Of a DNA stretch of 55,310 bases, positions 16,676 through 24,931 are shown piece after piece. The notes beneath the pieces were generated by a model, which saw only the letters and a program-made list of their open reading frames with translations, was not told the origin of the DNA and ran no database searches. Position 1 is the first letter of the stretch. Every line of letters begins with the position of its first letter. The translations under genes were made by a program, and so were the position numbers. The DNA comes from a virus. The DNA is taken from IMG/VR virus record IMGVR_UViG_3300037245_001527, positions 1 through 55,310 of that record; one strand, written 5' to 3'.

Positions 16676-17668
16676 ATGCAGATCACTGATTTTGTTAACA
16701 AACCCTGGGGTGACAATGGTATCCAGGTCAACACTGCCTGTATGCAAGAGGCGATGCGAGTTGCTGATCTGGACTGGGAGGTCGAGAAGACTCCAGCGTA
16801 CATGATTGCACCCGGTGGGCACACTGGTGTCGAGCAGTACAAACGGGTGAAGGGGGAATACTTCATCCGCCGGAAGGACAATCAGGACGTAGTCCTCGGT
16901 CGATGCGGTAGCAGATGGACACCGCTACAGAACACGAAAGCGTTCGGCTTCTTCCAACAGTTCCTCGACGAACAGCAGGCTCGGCTGCACACGGTCGGCA
17001 CTATCGATGGTGGTAAGAAGGTATGGGTACTGGCCCAGATGAACGGGGAGGCTCACCACATCACACCGACAGGTGACAAGGTTAACAAGTTCATCCTGTT
17101 GGTGAACAGTCATGACGCTAAGACGAGTGTCATCGTCGGATTCATTCCAATCCGGTTCAGTTGTACGAACATGCTTAGCATGTTGGCACGAGATGGGTCA
17201 AGCCAGATCATCCGCATCCGACACACGTCGAGTGTTGCCGATCAGGTTGAACAGTTGGCCCCGATGATGTTGAAGTATCAGGAAGTGTTCGACGATCAGG
17301 TTGAACTCTACCGAATGCTGGCCAACGTCAAGTTCGATATGTCCGAGCTACATGAGTACGTGAAGGAGGTTTTCAAGATCACACCGCCGGAAGGGCAGAC
17401 AGAGCTGACATCCAGGGCAGCCAAGAAACTTGGTACGCTTACCAACTACTGCCTGAATGGGATAGGGCAGGACGATCCATTCTCCAAAGGTACTTGGTGG
17501 GCTGCCTACAACGGTGTCACTCAGTACCTTAACTACGAGTACGGACGCAGTACGAATTCAAGACTGAACGCTCTCTGGTTCGGCGAGGGCCAGCGTACCA
17601 GTCAACGGGCACTCGAAGCTGCCGCCCGTTTCGCCAAGATCGAAGAGCTACTAACCCAAGGAGTCTAA
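16676..17668 (+). CDS. DUF932 phage/plasmid-like protein
   Basis: 330 residues. Fits the DUF932 (TIGR03299-like) family found in phages and plasmids: an N-terminal GDNGIQVNTA region, VVLGRCGSRWTPLQNTKAFGFF, FILLVNSHDAKTSVIVGFIPIRFSCTNML, and a C-terminal GTWWAAYNGVTQYLNYEYG. The biochemical role of DUF932 is unknown. Commonly placed in replication/repair neighbourhoods of phages, as here. Confidence 0.8.
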   Translation: MQITDFVNKPWGDNGIQVNTACMQEAMRVADLDWEVEKTPAYMIAPGGHTGVEQYKRVKGEYFIRRKDNQDVVLGRCGSRWTPLQNTKAFGFFQQFLDEQQARLHTVGTIDGGKKVWVLAQMNGEAHHITPTGDKVNKFILLVNSHDAKTSVIVGFIPIRFSCTNMLSMLARDGSSQIIRIRHTSSVADQVEQLAPMMLKYQEVFDDQVELYRMLANVKFDMSELHEYVKEVFKITPPEGQTELTSRAAKKLGTLTNYCLNGIGQDDPFSKGTWWAAYNGVTQYLNYEYGRSTNSRLNALWFGEGQRTSQRALEAAARFAKIEELLTQGV

Positions 17669-17669
17669 G

Positions 17670-17960
17670 TTGTCCAAGCGAACGAAGAGGAAACAGGCTA
17701 AGAACCGGACACGGCAGAAGCACCAGACATCGGGTGCCAAGCTAATCGTGGCGAAGTCAAGGATCGATGGGATCACTGCCCACCTGACTGATGCCCTTAC
17801 CAAGAACAAGAACGCAGTCAACATGAATCGGATACTCCGGGACAGGCTGGAACAGTATCGGGTTGGACAATTTTGCCCGGACTGTAGCCTACTGTGGTAT
17901 AACGTCAAGCTGTCGGCGTGCCCCAACTGTGGTCAAACTGACCTGGAGGAACCAAAGTAA
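17670..17960 (+). CDS. Basic zinc-ribbon protein
   Basis: 96 residues, TTG start with AAGGAG upstream. A very Lys/Arg-rich N-terminus (KRTKRKQAKNRTRQKH) and a C-terminal CPDC...CPNC zinc ribbon. Nucleic-acid binding is likely. Confidence 0.6.
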   Translation: MSKRTKRKQAKNRTRQKHQTSGAKLIVAKSRIDGITAHLTDALTKNKNAVNMNRILRDRLEQYRVGQFCPDCSLLWYNVKLSACPNCGQTDLEEPK

Positions 17961-17961
17961 G

Positions 17962-18093
17962 ATGTTTCACCATTTGTGCAATGAGTGTGACCACGAGTGG
18001 ACAGACGATGAGGATATGTCCGTATGTCCCGAGTGCAAAAGTCTTGATATGATTACCACTGGGGACGAATTCCGTTCAGAAGGGGGAGCGTAG
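17962..18093 (+). CDS. 43-residue zinc-ribbon protein
   Basis: Four cysteines in CNEC-x15-CPEC spacing, rubredoxin-like ribbon. Found directly after another zinc-ribbon gene, with a TAG/GTG overlap to the next gene. A small regulator or structural accessory is possible. Confidence 0.55.
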   Translation: MFHHLCNECDHEWTDDEDMSVCPECKSLDMITTGDEFRSEGGA

Positions 18094-18404
18094 TGAGCGT
18101 TGAACGCCACCACATGATCGTCGTAACGTACTGGAAACAGATCACTCTCGATCTTGCCCACGAAATGGCACACAAGCTACTGTTAAGGCCCACGCCCATC
18201 GTTCCATCGGGACGTGAGGGATGGGGAACATTCTACATCTCACCCGATGGCAGTAAGGAAGGCTGGCCCGAGAGTGAGATGTGGGACGAGAGACGGAACG
18301 AGTTCTGTTCGTTCCTTGAGGAAGAGTGTAAGCCAGTGGACTATGTCCTCTTGGCATACGGAGGCAGTGAGGGACAGTCGCCGACAATCGTTCGTTCACA
18401 ATAG
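18093..18404 (+). CDS. Hypothetical protein
   Basis: 103 residues, GTG start preceded by GGGGGAG and sharing a base with the previous TAG. Includes LAHEMAHKLL and GWGTFYISPDGSKEGW followed by WDERRNEFCSFL. HEMAH is metallopeptidase-like, but no third ligand is evident. The stop codon is followed at once by an exact GTTAAGATTAAC. Confidence 0.55.
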   Translation: MSVERHHMIVVTYWKQITLDLAHEMAHKLLLRPTPIVPSGREGWGTFYISPDGSKEGWPESEMWDERRNEFCSFLEEECKPVDYVLLAYGGSEGQSPTIVRSQ

Positions 18405-18428
18405 TTAAGATTAACAAAGGAGAGTACG

Positions 18429-18998
18429 TTGAGCACTGACGACAGACAAGACGCGTTGGCCAAAAACTTCAAGCGAGCATACGGCAAGGACCCGGTTGGA
18501 AAGGAACCGAGCGACAAGGTGCCGGACATGGGCGTCGGTGAAAACTTCGTTAAGCAATCCGATGCTGTCGCCCACGCCGAAAACCTCAAGCGTATCAACG
18601 AGGGGGAGCCGGCAAAGATCCCGACGCCGGAGGAACTGGCGAAGCAGAGAGAGAAAGCCGAAAGGTTCCGGACGGCGTACGGTGGCGGCAGCGAAGGGAT
18701 CGGGGCGAACGTACGGCAAGAGTTGGGCCGGAAGAAGGAGCAGTTCGACAAGGAGTTCACCCCGCCTGTGATCGAGACGGTCGACGGACCGGAGAAGGAA
18801 GGTGAGCTGTCCCTTGCTAGTGTTGCCAAGCTGTTCCTTCTCAACGACGACAAGATGACGGACTACGCCGAAGAACTTCGGCAGCGGTGCAACTGCGACG
18901 CAAAGCACCCGATCGTTGTCGTCGAAGTGCCCGGCCCCAGGGATGTGAAGCTCATCTGGCGAGGTGAGAGTGGGATCACGGTGATACCCTGTGAGTGA
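18429..18998 (+). CDS. Hypothetical protein
   Basis: 189 residues, TTG start with AAAGGAG upstream. The first ~130 residues are charged and proline-rich with repeats resembling FxxAYGxD/G (FKRAYGKDP; FRTAYGGGS). The C-terminal third is more globular. No family recognised. The leader (18404-18425) shares 20 bases with the leader of the gene at 21509. Confidence 0.6.
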   Translation: MSTDDRQDALAKNFKRAYGKDPVGKEPSDKVPDMGVGENFVKQSDAVAHAENLKRINEGEPAKIPTPEELAKQREKAERFRTAYGGGSEGIGANVRQELGRKKEQFDKEFTPPVIETVDGPEKEGELSLASVAKLFLLNDDKMTDYAEELRQRCNCDAKHPIVVVEVPGPRDVKLIWRGESGITVIPCE

Positions 18999-19338
18999 CG
19001 GCAACCTGGAGCATGACCTCAAGAATCTTACCCGGTGTAGCGGGGACTCACCACCAACAATGGGGAAGACGGTAGCGACGAAGAAGCCATACGCCACAGT
19101 ATATACGCCTGATGGGCCAGTTGTATGTGACACCAAGGTCATGTATGATAAGGTTATCGCCCACTGGGACCAGAGACTTACGGCTGGGACCAGGCGAAGT
19201 GCCGTGATCAACACGGTCGAGATACCTGTGACGGAATGGGAGAGGCTGTGTGAGCGGGACACCGTGCTCGATGCGTTAGAGGCAGCCGGTGTCGACAACT
19301 GGGAAGGTTTCGATATTGCTATGGAGAACATCAACTAG
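18991..19338 (+). CDS. Hypothetical protein
   Basis: 115 residues, GTG start overlapping the previous stop. YATVYTPDGPVVCD and the helix WERLCERDTVLDALEAAGVDNW. No family recognised. Confidence 0.55.
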   Translation: MSDGNLEHDLKNLTRCSGDSPPTMGKTVATKKPYATVYTPDGPVVCDTKVMYDKVIAHWDQRLTAGTRRSAVINTVEIPVTEWERLCERDTVLDALEAAGVDNWEGFDIAMENIN

Positions 19339-19595
19339 GACGAGGGATCTCTAGGCCCAGGGTCCGTGACTCATAGTTACGCCGAATGGGAATGTTACAC
19401 CATAGAAGATATGTTCAACACTCAGATGGAGGTGCAGTATGAAACGCTAGACCTATTATCGTAAGCCGCTGGCTTTCACCCCACTGTAGATATACGTTCC
19501 TGCTTACCAAGAGGGAGAATCTATAGGCTATTCATAGTATCGGCCCGGACCCAGGGGTCAAATCCCCTGGGCCCTGGGCCTTTTATAGGAGAATC
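19339..19595 (+). terminator. Intergenic gap with terminator-like hairpin
   Basis: A 257-nt stretch with no convincing gene. At 19542-19584 a long G/C hairpin (CCCAGGGG-tcaaat-CCCCTGGG core, widened by a GGGCCCTGGGCC repeat) is followed by TTTT, fitting a rho-independent terminator or attenuator. A smaller GTAAGC...GCTTAC inverted repeat lies at about 19461-19508. No tRNA fold could be completed. Confidence 0.55.
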
Positions 19596-19706
19596 ATGCT
19601 CAAACCGCGACGAAAAAATTTCGGCAAAAGAATGGGAAGATTACCAATGCGGCCTGTCCATAAGTGGATAGCCTGGCTCAGAGAAATGAAAAGGAAGATC
19701 AAGTGA
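19596..19706 (+). CDS. 36-residue very basic peptide
   Basis: Arg/Lys-rich (KPRRKNFGKRMGRLPMRP, KRKIK), ATG with AGGAG upstream, GTG/TGA overlap with the next gene. Possible nucleic-acid-binding peptide. Confidence 0.5.
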   Translation: MLKPRRKNFGKRMGRLPMRPVHKWIAWLREMKRKIK

Positions 19707-19978
19707 AAGCACCCGAACAACTGCTAGGCGAGGCCATCCGTGAACTCAAAGAGGCACCGTCCAAGGAATGGATCAAAGGGTTCGATGCCGGGTATGCTGC
19801 CGCTATCAAGGTCATTGATGAACTGACGAAAACCCAAGGGCGTACGGTGAGACTTAGCAAGGATGTGCGGGAGAAAATCTCAGCAGTGGCAAAGACTCTT
19901 CACCATCTTGAGGATACTATCCACGATTTCACCCGCCCAGTGCGTCACTCCATACTGGAGGATGATCTGAAATCATGA
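19703..19978 (+). CDS. Hypothetical protein
   Basis: 91 residues from GTG 19703 (GGAAG upstream), preferred over the earlier GTG 19664 that overlaps the basic peptide. Helical (APEQLLGEAIRELKEAPSK). No family recognised. Confidence 0.55.
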   Translation: MKAPEQLLGEAIRELKEAPSKEWIKGFDAGYAAAIKVIDELTKTQGRTVRLSKDVREKISAVAKTLHHLEDTIHDFTRPVRHSILEDDLKS

Positions 19979-20382
19979 TCAACGGTCAAGACCTACGACG
20001 TATGTTGCAGCTACGCAAGGACACATGTGTCGATCAAGGAATCGATACCGCTGGCGAGAATGTCCAGCGTGGTATGCTTATCAACAACCAACTCCTCATT
20101 ATGGAGGCACTACGTTGCCTGCTCAAGGATGACGACAGGTGTAGGACCTGCACACATTGGGTGGTGTTGAACCGACAGGTCCGTAAGTGCGTATGCCCTA
20201 AGATGGTGTACGGTTATGGTAAGGATACCACTGACCCCGATGGGGTAGCGATCGAAGACGACGAGGGTTGGGGTATGATCCCTAACCCACAGTTTGGATG
20301 TATCCATCACAATTCCAAGGAGAACGCGGATGAAGAAGCGACAGATGAGAGAACTGCTGGCCAACAGGACGAAGCAGCTTGA
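19975..20382 (+). CDS. Hypothetical Cys-rich protein
   Basis: 135 residues. CRTCTHW, CVCPKM and CIHH suggest a zinc-binding site in the C-terminal half. Acidic tail overlapping the next gene. No family recognised. Confidence 0.55.
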   Translation: MINGQDLRRMLQLRKDTCVDQGIDTAGENVQRGMLINNQLLIMEALRCLLKDDDRCRTCTHWVVLNRQVRKCVCPKMVYGYGKDTTDPDGVAIEDDEGWGMIPNPQFGCIHHNSKENADEEATDERTAGQQDEAA

Positions 20383-21433
20383 CACTGTCAGGGATGCCAG
20401 GAACAGGGCGATGAGCGACAAGCGAGAGGTGCTCAAGCAATTGACCCATCTTGGTAATGTTAGCGAGATACACCGCCAAGAAAACAGTGCGTTGGGTGCA
20501 AGGCTGATCGACTTCAACACGACGATCAATACCATGACCCACGAACTCGCTGACGCCCGAACATGTGCCACTCGACGTGCCCGAAATGAAACGCTATTGC
20601 GTGCCAAGATAATCGATCTCCAAAAGGAGATCAAAGAACTTGGTGGTATTGATATCGCCGGCCTCGAATACCAGGTGCATGAGGCACAGTCTATGAACGC
20701 CACCCTCCAGAGCAGGTTGACCGAAGCTCTGGCACGGGTGGAGGTAGTGCAAATCGATTTACGCAATGCACAAGACAGGAATGTCTCGCCGAGACGGGAC
20801 CCGGACGCCGAGGTCGTTGCACTCAATGCTCTGAATGGGGCGTTGCAATCGGAGAAGGTCCATCTCCAAGGGGAGTTGGCCAAGGCCCATGCCCAGATCG
20901 ACAGTTTGTGTCGGGTTACGGATGATAACCCTAACAAGGTCAAGGCCCTGGAGATAGCAGCCCAGTGCTGGTGTGATGAACACACCGAGTCCACTACCAT
21001 GGATACGAAGCTGGCCGAAGCCATGGCCAAGCGTATCGAACCCATGCTGACTGCTATCGATGAGGCATGGGCTATCATCTTCCATGCGGGCTGGACCAAG
21101 GCCAACGGTGAATGGCGGGAGCGGGCAACGGACTGGCGTGACAGGAACCACATGGACAAAGTCGCAGTGGTCGAGGACCAAGACACCGAGGGTAACCATG
21201 ACAAGGCCGTATCGTTGGCAGCCCTCATCCTTACGGAGTCCGATGTCGTTCTGCACACACGGTTGCGTAATGATATTATCAGAGCTTCAGTTACGCATAT
21301 CGAGCCGCTGTTGGATGGGATCGAAGAGGCATGGGGCATCCTCGCCAACGCACACGGTGGCAACTGGTCGGAAGCAACCGACGAATGGCGTGCTGCCATG
21401 GATCGGTGGCGTTCCAAGTACGTCGATATGTAG
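20330..21433 (+). CDS. Coiled-coil protein with duplicated C-terminal module
   Basis: 367 residues from ATG 20330 (AAGGAG upstream). The first ~190 residues form long coiled coils. The C-terminus contains two copies of a ~40-residue unit: IEPMLTAIDEAWAII then EWRERATDWRDRN, and IEPLLDGIEEAWGIL then EWRAAMDRWRSKY. A structural or clamp-like protein is possible; no enzyme motifs. Confidence 0.6.
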   Translation: MKKRQMRELLANRTKQLDTVRDARNRAMSDKREVLKQLTHLGNVSEIHRQENSALGARLIDFNTTINTMTHELADARTCATRRARNETLLRAKIIDLQKEIKELGGIDIAGLEYQVHEAQSMNATLQSRLTEALARVEVVQIDLRNAQDRNVSPRRDPDAEVVALNALNGALQSEKVHLQGELAKAHAQIDSLCRVTDDNPNKVKALEIAAQCWCDEHTESTTMDTKLAEAMAKRIEPMLTAIDEAWAIIFHAGWTKANGEWRERATDWRDRNHMDKVAVVEDQDTEGNHDKAVSLAALILTESDVVLHTRLRNDIIRASVTHIEPLLDGIEEAWGILANAHGGNWSEATDEWRAAMDRWRSKYVDM

Positions 21434-21469
21434 GCCCAGCGTCCAGTATCATTTCAATCTATTGTTCAT

Positions 21470-21502
21470 GGGCCCTGGGCCCGGTAAGATTAACAAAGGA
21501 GA
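21470..21502 (+). promoter_or_regulatory. Repeat cassette leader (both motifs plus ribosome site)
   Basis: GGGCCCTGGGCCC (21470-21482) is joined with no gap to GGTAAGATTAAC (21483-21494) and then AAAGGAG. The second half is the same 20 bases as the leader of 18429-18998. Confidence 0.6.
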
Positions 21503-21508
21503 GTGAGT

Positions 21509-21772
21509 ATGTCCGAAGGAATGATGATAGGTCCACCACTGATTATGATGAAGGACATTATACTGTTGTCCGAGCATGTCGGTGTCGCACGAGTTCACGC
21601 CATTTGCTTGCGTAAGCATATGGACGAGGGTTTTGTGCTAGTGTGTGCCGAAGAGCACATTGTCAATATCATGGATGAGTATGTTCAGGCTGCCATGGAT
21701 AAGGGTGTGCCTGTCGAAGGTATCGAAGAGAATCTCGGCCCCGCAATCTTACTCCCAATGGATGGACCATGA
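21509..21772 (+). CDS. Hypothetical protein
   Basis: 87 residues from ATG 21509. Methionine-rich start (EGMMIGPPLIMMKDIILL), probably soluble. No family recognised. The nearby GTG 21503 is too close to the ribosome site. Confidence 0.5.
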   Translation: MSEGMMIGPPLIMMKDIILLSEHVGVARVHAICLRKHMDEGFVLVCAEEHIVNIMDEYVQAAMDKGVPVEGIEENLGPAILLPMDGP

Positions 21773-22059
21773 TCGAATCAATCACGTTCGCCAAGAGTCC
21801 GGATCTGATCCCACTTGCCAACATCAGGTCATTCCAGCTTGTCCGGTACACCCAACAGGCAGGTGTAGTCTTAACCGGGTGCCTCAAGGACGCCCTCATG
21901 TACCGGTTCTCGCTAGCCGGCCAGAACTATGTTAGTTTTATCAGTGCGTCCGAGTTAGTTTCGGTCCAACCGGTAACTGAGTACGATCTCAAGCACGTCT
22001 ACGTTCGGACTATCGAGCCCGGCGAGGTCATCACTATCCGGTTCAAGGAGTCATCGTAA
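21769..22059 (+). CDS. Hypothetical protein
   Basis: 96 residues, small beta-rich (AGVVLTGCLKDALMYRF, EVITIRFKE). ATGA overlap on the left, one-base overlap on the right. No family recognised. Confidence 0.55.
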   Translation: MIESITFAKSPDLIPLANIRSFQLVRYTQQAGVVLTGCLKDALMYRFSLAGQNYVSFISASELVSVQPVTEYDLKHVYVRTIEPGEVITIRFKESS

Positions 22060-22361
22060 TGGACATAGTAGACAGAGCCTATGCTGCCGCCGAGGCAGAG
22101 GGCCGGGACAAGTGTGTTATGATTCTCTTCCCGTGTTACGCTGACTGGAGTAAGCACAACCGGGTAATACTAAATAATATCCATGTACGTTACTCCGATC
22201 AACACTCCGGGTTGAAGATGCTACCTGTCGACACCCTCATTGTTGTTGACCCTGACAGTGATGAATGGGACAGCAAGGGGTGTGATTACGCCAAGGAAAG
22301 GCTCCGTGCGTCAAGGGATGGTAAGATTACCTTAATTGAGAGGAGTGTGGCATGTGGGTAG
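22059..22361 (+). CDS. Hypothetical protein
   Basis: 100 residues: CVMILFPCYADW, then LIVVDPDSDEWDSKG. Possible nucleotide-binding fold, not proven. Confidence 0.55.
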   Translation: MDIVDRAYAAAEAEGRDKCVMILFPCYADWSKHNRVILNNIHVRYSDQHSGLKMLPVDTLIVVDPDSDEWDSKGCDYAKERLRASRDGKITLIERSVACG

Positions 22362-22792
22362 GAACTATCAAGCTGATACCCGAGGCTGTGTTTGCAACCG
22401 AGGGGCTGGCCGCAAACTGGCAACGAGTGCGGACATTGACTGCCCCGGAAGGGGTGCTCGTTTTAATCCACGATGTCCCGATGCTCACCTACGATGCACC
22501 GATCGTTGGTCACCTCGATGCCCCGACACTGCAACAGATGGCAGAAGAGTACGCTGTGCTCCATGGCCTCGTCGAGTTGGTGGATTTTGATGCCGCCAAG
22601 TGTATTCTCGTGGGCACGGAAGCCAAGGGCAAACTCAAGTGGTACTTCAACCAGCTCGTCAATGAGTTTGATCAGAAGAATAAGCCTCTTGCTTTCCGCA
22701 CCAGCCAAGACCGACTCGTCGTTGTTAAGCGTACCAGTGATGGGACGCCTGACATTACAATCCTAGACATCATACCCTCGGATACCCAATGA
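22352..22792 (+). CDS. Hypothetical protein
   Basis: 146 residues, ATG with AGGAG upstream. Hydrophobic beta segments (GVLVLIHDVPML, KCILVGTEAKG) around helices. No family recognised. Overlaps ThyX by ATGA. Confidence 0.55.
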   Translation: MWVGTIKLIPEAVFATEGLAANWQRVRTLTAPEGVLVLIHDVPMLTYDAPIVGHLDAPTLQQMAEEYAVLHGLVELVDFDAAKCILVGTEAKGKLKWYFNQLVNEFDQKNKPLAFRTSQDRLVVVKRTSDGTPDITILDIIPSDTQ

Positions 22793-23670
22793 AAGTATTT
22801 CTACTCGCACAGACTCGACTCGCTCCCGAAGCCGTTGACTTCTTTACCGAGGTTGATTGGCTACCCGGCATGGAATGTACCGAGGGAGATGCACTCGCGG
22901 AGATGGCTGGCCGTCTCTGCTACAAATCGTGGAAGGCATACGATGGAACGCAAGGAACAAATGCTAACGTCACCAAGGTCCGTGAAGGTAACGTGCCATA
23001 CATTGGTAACATCATTGATAGTGGACATGGCAGCGTGTTGGAGCACATTAACTTCACCTTCGCTTGCATGGGAATATCCAGAGTGTTCACTCACGAGTTG
23101 GTTAGGCATCGTGCTGGATGTGCATACAGTCAGGAGTCTCTCCGGTACTGTCGCCTGCAAGACCTGCAAGTGGTGTTGCCCGAGGACCCTGCTATCACAC
23201 CCGCCAACCGACGGGATGCCCTCGAAGGAATTATGGACCTCAAGAGGGTGATCGCCAAGCTCGACGAGGTGATGATCGCACCACTGAAAAGTTTTTCGCT
23301 CAAGAAAAAACTCACGTCGTGGCTGCGTCGCATCGCCCCGATTGGTATTTCTACCAACATCATCTTCACCGCCAACGTGCGTGCATTGCGACACATGATT
23401 TGCACTCGCACGTCCATCCACGCAGAGGTGGAGATCCGCGAAGCGTTCGCGATAGTGGCGGAGAAGTGCATCGAGCAGTGCCCGGCTCTGTTCCAAGACC
23501 TGTACCCCGATGACCAAGGACAGTACGTCAGTTCATTCACGGACTCGGCCTGTACCAACACGGAGTGTGATTATGAAAGCACGGTCGCCGGACCACCCGA
23601 CATCAGTATCTGCCCCGAGTGTGGGTGGGAGACGGTCGTCTTGGACCAGCGGGACAGGTCCAAGATATGA
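22789..23670 (+). CDS. thyX: FAD-dependent thymidylate synthase ThyX with C-terminal zinc ribbon
   Basis: 293 residues. Makes dTMP from dUMP using reduced FAD. SGHGSVLEHINFTF and the ThyX signature RHRAGCAYSQESLRY (RHRxxSxxxxSxRY-like) are clear, as is a long helical middle. Usual ThyX proteins end at about 230-250 residues; here an extra tail has CTNTECDY and CPECGWE (CxxxxC...CxxC), fitting a zinc ribbon of unknown purpose. With dUTPase and the reductase it supplies dTTP for replication. ATGA overlaps link both neighbours. Confidence 0.92.
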   Translation: MKVFLLAQTRLAPEAVDFFTEVDWLPGMECTEGDALAEMAGRLCYKSWKAYDGTQGTNANVTKVREGNVPYIGNIIDSGHGSVLEHINFTFACMGISRVFTHELVRHRAGCAYSQESLRYCRLQDLQVVLPEDPAITPANRRDALEGIMDLKRVIAKLDEVMIAPLKSFSLKKKLTSWLRRIAPIGISTNIIFTANVRALRHMICTRTSIHAEVEIREAFAIVAEKCIEQCPALFQDLYPDDQGQYVSSFTDSACTNTECDYESTVAGPPDISICPECGWETVVLDQRDRSKI

Positions 23671-23933
23671 GGATCAAACTCCGGTTCACACCCGCCGAGT
23701 TTGTTGAACACCACACTTGTATCGAAGCGATACTCCGGGACAATGCCAGTCACGTCATCGATGGGGACTACACACTGACATATACCATGGGTCTTGAGCC
23801 CGCTGATGTTGCTCTTGCCTTTGCATCGCTCGTCGCAATTGCTGAGGTTAACAACCACGTCACCAAGCGGGAGGGTGTCGACGAGGTCAAGGATCTTCTT
23901 CGTGAACTACTATACAGATTGGAGCAGATATGA
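23667..23933 (+). CDS. Hypothetical protein
   Basis: 88 residues from ATG 23667. Helical second half (LASLVAIAEVNNHV). No family recognised. Confidence 0.55.
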   Translation: MRIKLRFTPAEFVEHHTCIEAILRDNASHVIDGDYTLTYTMGLEPADVALAFASLVAIAEVNNHVTKREGVDEVKDLLRELLYRLEQI

Positions 23934-24121
23934 GGCACCATACAGGACACGTTCGACGTCTCGGCGAAGAGGCACACGCCAGATTCAAACGTCTGGTCGA
24001 TGTGTTTCCTGCTTGCGGACCCGGCTGTGCCCCAGATACCGTCATGGTTAATGGGTCCAAGGTCCGGATAGCAGTCGACGACTTCAAGACAATCCTAGCA
24101 GAGATACGGAGGCTCAAGTGA
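23930..24121 (+). CDS. Small paralogous protein A
   Basis: 63 residues. Ends VNGSKVRIAVDDFKTILAEIRRLK. The C-terminal half resembles the next gene product (VTNGADLRRAIAPIQSILEELKR), so this is one of a tandem pair. Confidence 0.55.
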   Translation: MRHHTGHVRRLGEEAHARFKRLVDVFPACGPGCAPDTVMVNGSKVRIAVDDFKTILAEIRRLK

Positions 24122-24312
24122 GGTACCACAATGGCCCAATGAGGCGGGTCAAGCTCACGTTGCAGCATCGTATCGATGACCTCATGGCACTAATGCCAGC
24201 GACCAAGGATCGACACGAGTCTGCTGTTAGGGTTACCAATGGTGCTGACCTCCGTCGAGCCATTGCACCCATTCAATCAATACTGGAAGAACTGAAGAGG
24301 TGCTCGGGATGA
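24118..24312 (+). CDS. Small paralogous protein B
   Basis: 64 residues, GTG start. Paralogue of the preceding gene, with a C-terminal ILEELKRCSG. The following micro-gene also ends in KGCSG, and the DNA at both ends (GTGCTCGGGATGA) is repeated, so local duplication is likely. Confidence 0.55.
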   Translation: MRYHNGPMRRVKLTLQHRIDDLMALMPATKDRHESAVRVTNGADLRRAIAPIQSILEELKRCSG

Positions 24313-24440
24313 GAACTATGGTATCCATAGCACTGGGAATGTCACTCGTAGCGATAGTCCCTGGTGTACAAGAGACAATCTCTCTTGTCATGGTGAACGT
24401 AAATCAGGTAATCGAAGTGCTAAAGGGGTGCTCGGGATGA
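24309..24440 (+). CDS. 43-residue hydrophobic peptide
   Basis: Hydrophobic N-terminal half (SIALGMSLVAIVPGV) and a terminal VIEVLKGCSG like the previous product. ATGA overlaps on both sides. Confidence 0.45.
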   Translation: MRTMVSIALGMSLVAIVPGVQETISLVMVNVNQVIEVLKGCSG

Positions 24441-24520
24441 TAAGATTCGCAGCGGGTATACTGGCGTTCCTTGGTCTAGGCTTCTGGATAATAGGACTGG
24501 TGATGCTATGTTCAAGATAA
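24437..24520 (+). CDS. 27-residue membrane micro-protein
   Basis: Almost all hydrophobic (FAAGILAFLGLGFWIIGLVML) with basic ends. Overlaps both neighbours. Confidence 0.45.
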   Translation: MIRFAAGILAFLGLGFWIIGLVMLCSR

Positions 24521-24660
24521 CGATCGGCGTCTACAAGGAAGAGGACATCGTATTTTTCATTGAGGCTGATGATGCAACGGCTGCACTACACAAGGCACGT
24601 CGCATGATATACCTTATCACAAGTGCGGGCGTGCTAAGCATCGACGCCGAAGCAACATGA
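24508..24660 (+). CDS. 50-residue hypothetical protein
   Basis: Small alpha/beta protein (FKITIGVYKEEDIVFFIEAD). No family recognised. Followed by a perfect GGGCCCTGGGCCC repeat (24666-24678). Confidence 0.5.
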   Translation: MFKITIGVYKEEDIVFFIEADDATAALHKARRMIYLITSAGVLSIDAEAT

Positions 24661-24691
24661 TGACTGGGCCCTGGGCCCAAGGGAGAAGAGC

Positions 24692-24931
24692 ATGGGAGTT
24701 TTGAACTGTGATCGGGTGGGTTGCGATAGTATTATGTGCGATAGAATTTCACATACGTTCGGATACCTATGCTACAAATGTTTCGAGGAACTGGTTGGGC
24801 TTGGCGTCACGACGGACATCGGGTTCTTCATGGCCAACGCATCACGACCTAAGATTCCGACGGTGGATGCGAATGATTTCTTCAACGAAATCTTTCCGGA
24901 TCGGAGGGAGGAGCAATGGTCCTCACTATAG
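24692..24931 (+). CDS. Conserved small phage zinc-binding protein
   Basis: 79 residues. CDRVGCDSIMCDR and GYLCYKCFEEL form a four/five-Cys zinc site. This CxxxxCxxxMC...CxxCxxEL layout is a familiar small phage protein of unknown function. AGGGAGAAG upstream. Confidence 0.65.
   Translation: MGVLNCDRVGCDSIMCDRISHTFGYLCYKCFEELVGLGVTTDIGFFMANASRPKIPTVDANDFFNEIFPDRREEQWSSL

Noticed and set aside
19500-19580. Possible tRNA (GGGGTCAAATCCCC looks like a T arm)
   Set aside because: No matching acceptor stem, D arm or proper anticodon loop could be drawn; the long GC stem with following T run fits a terminator better.
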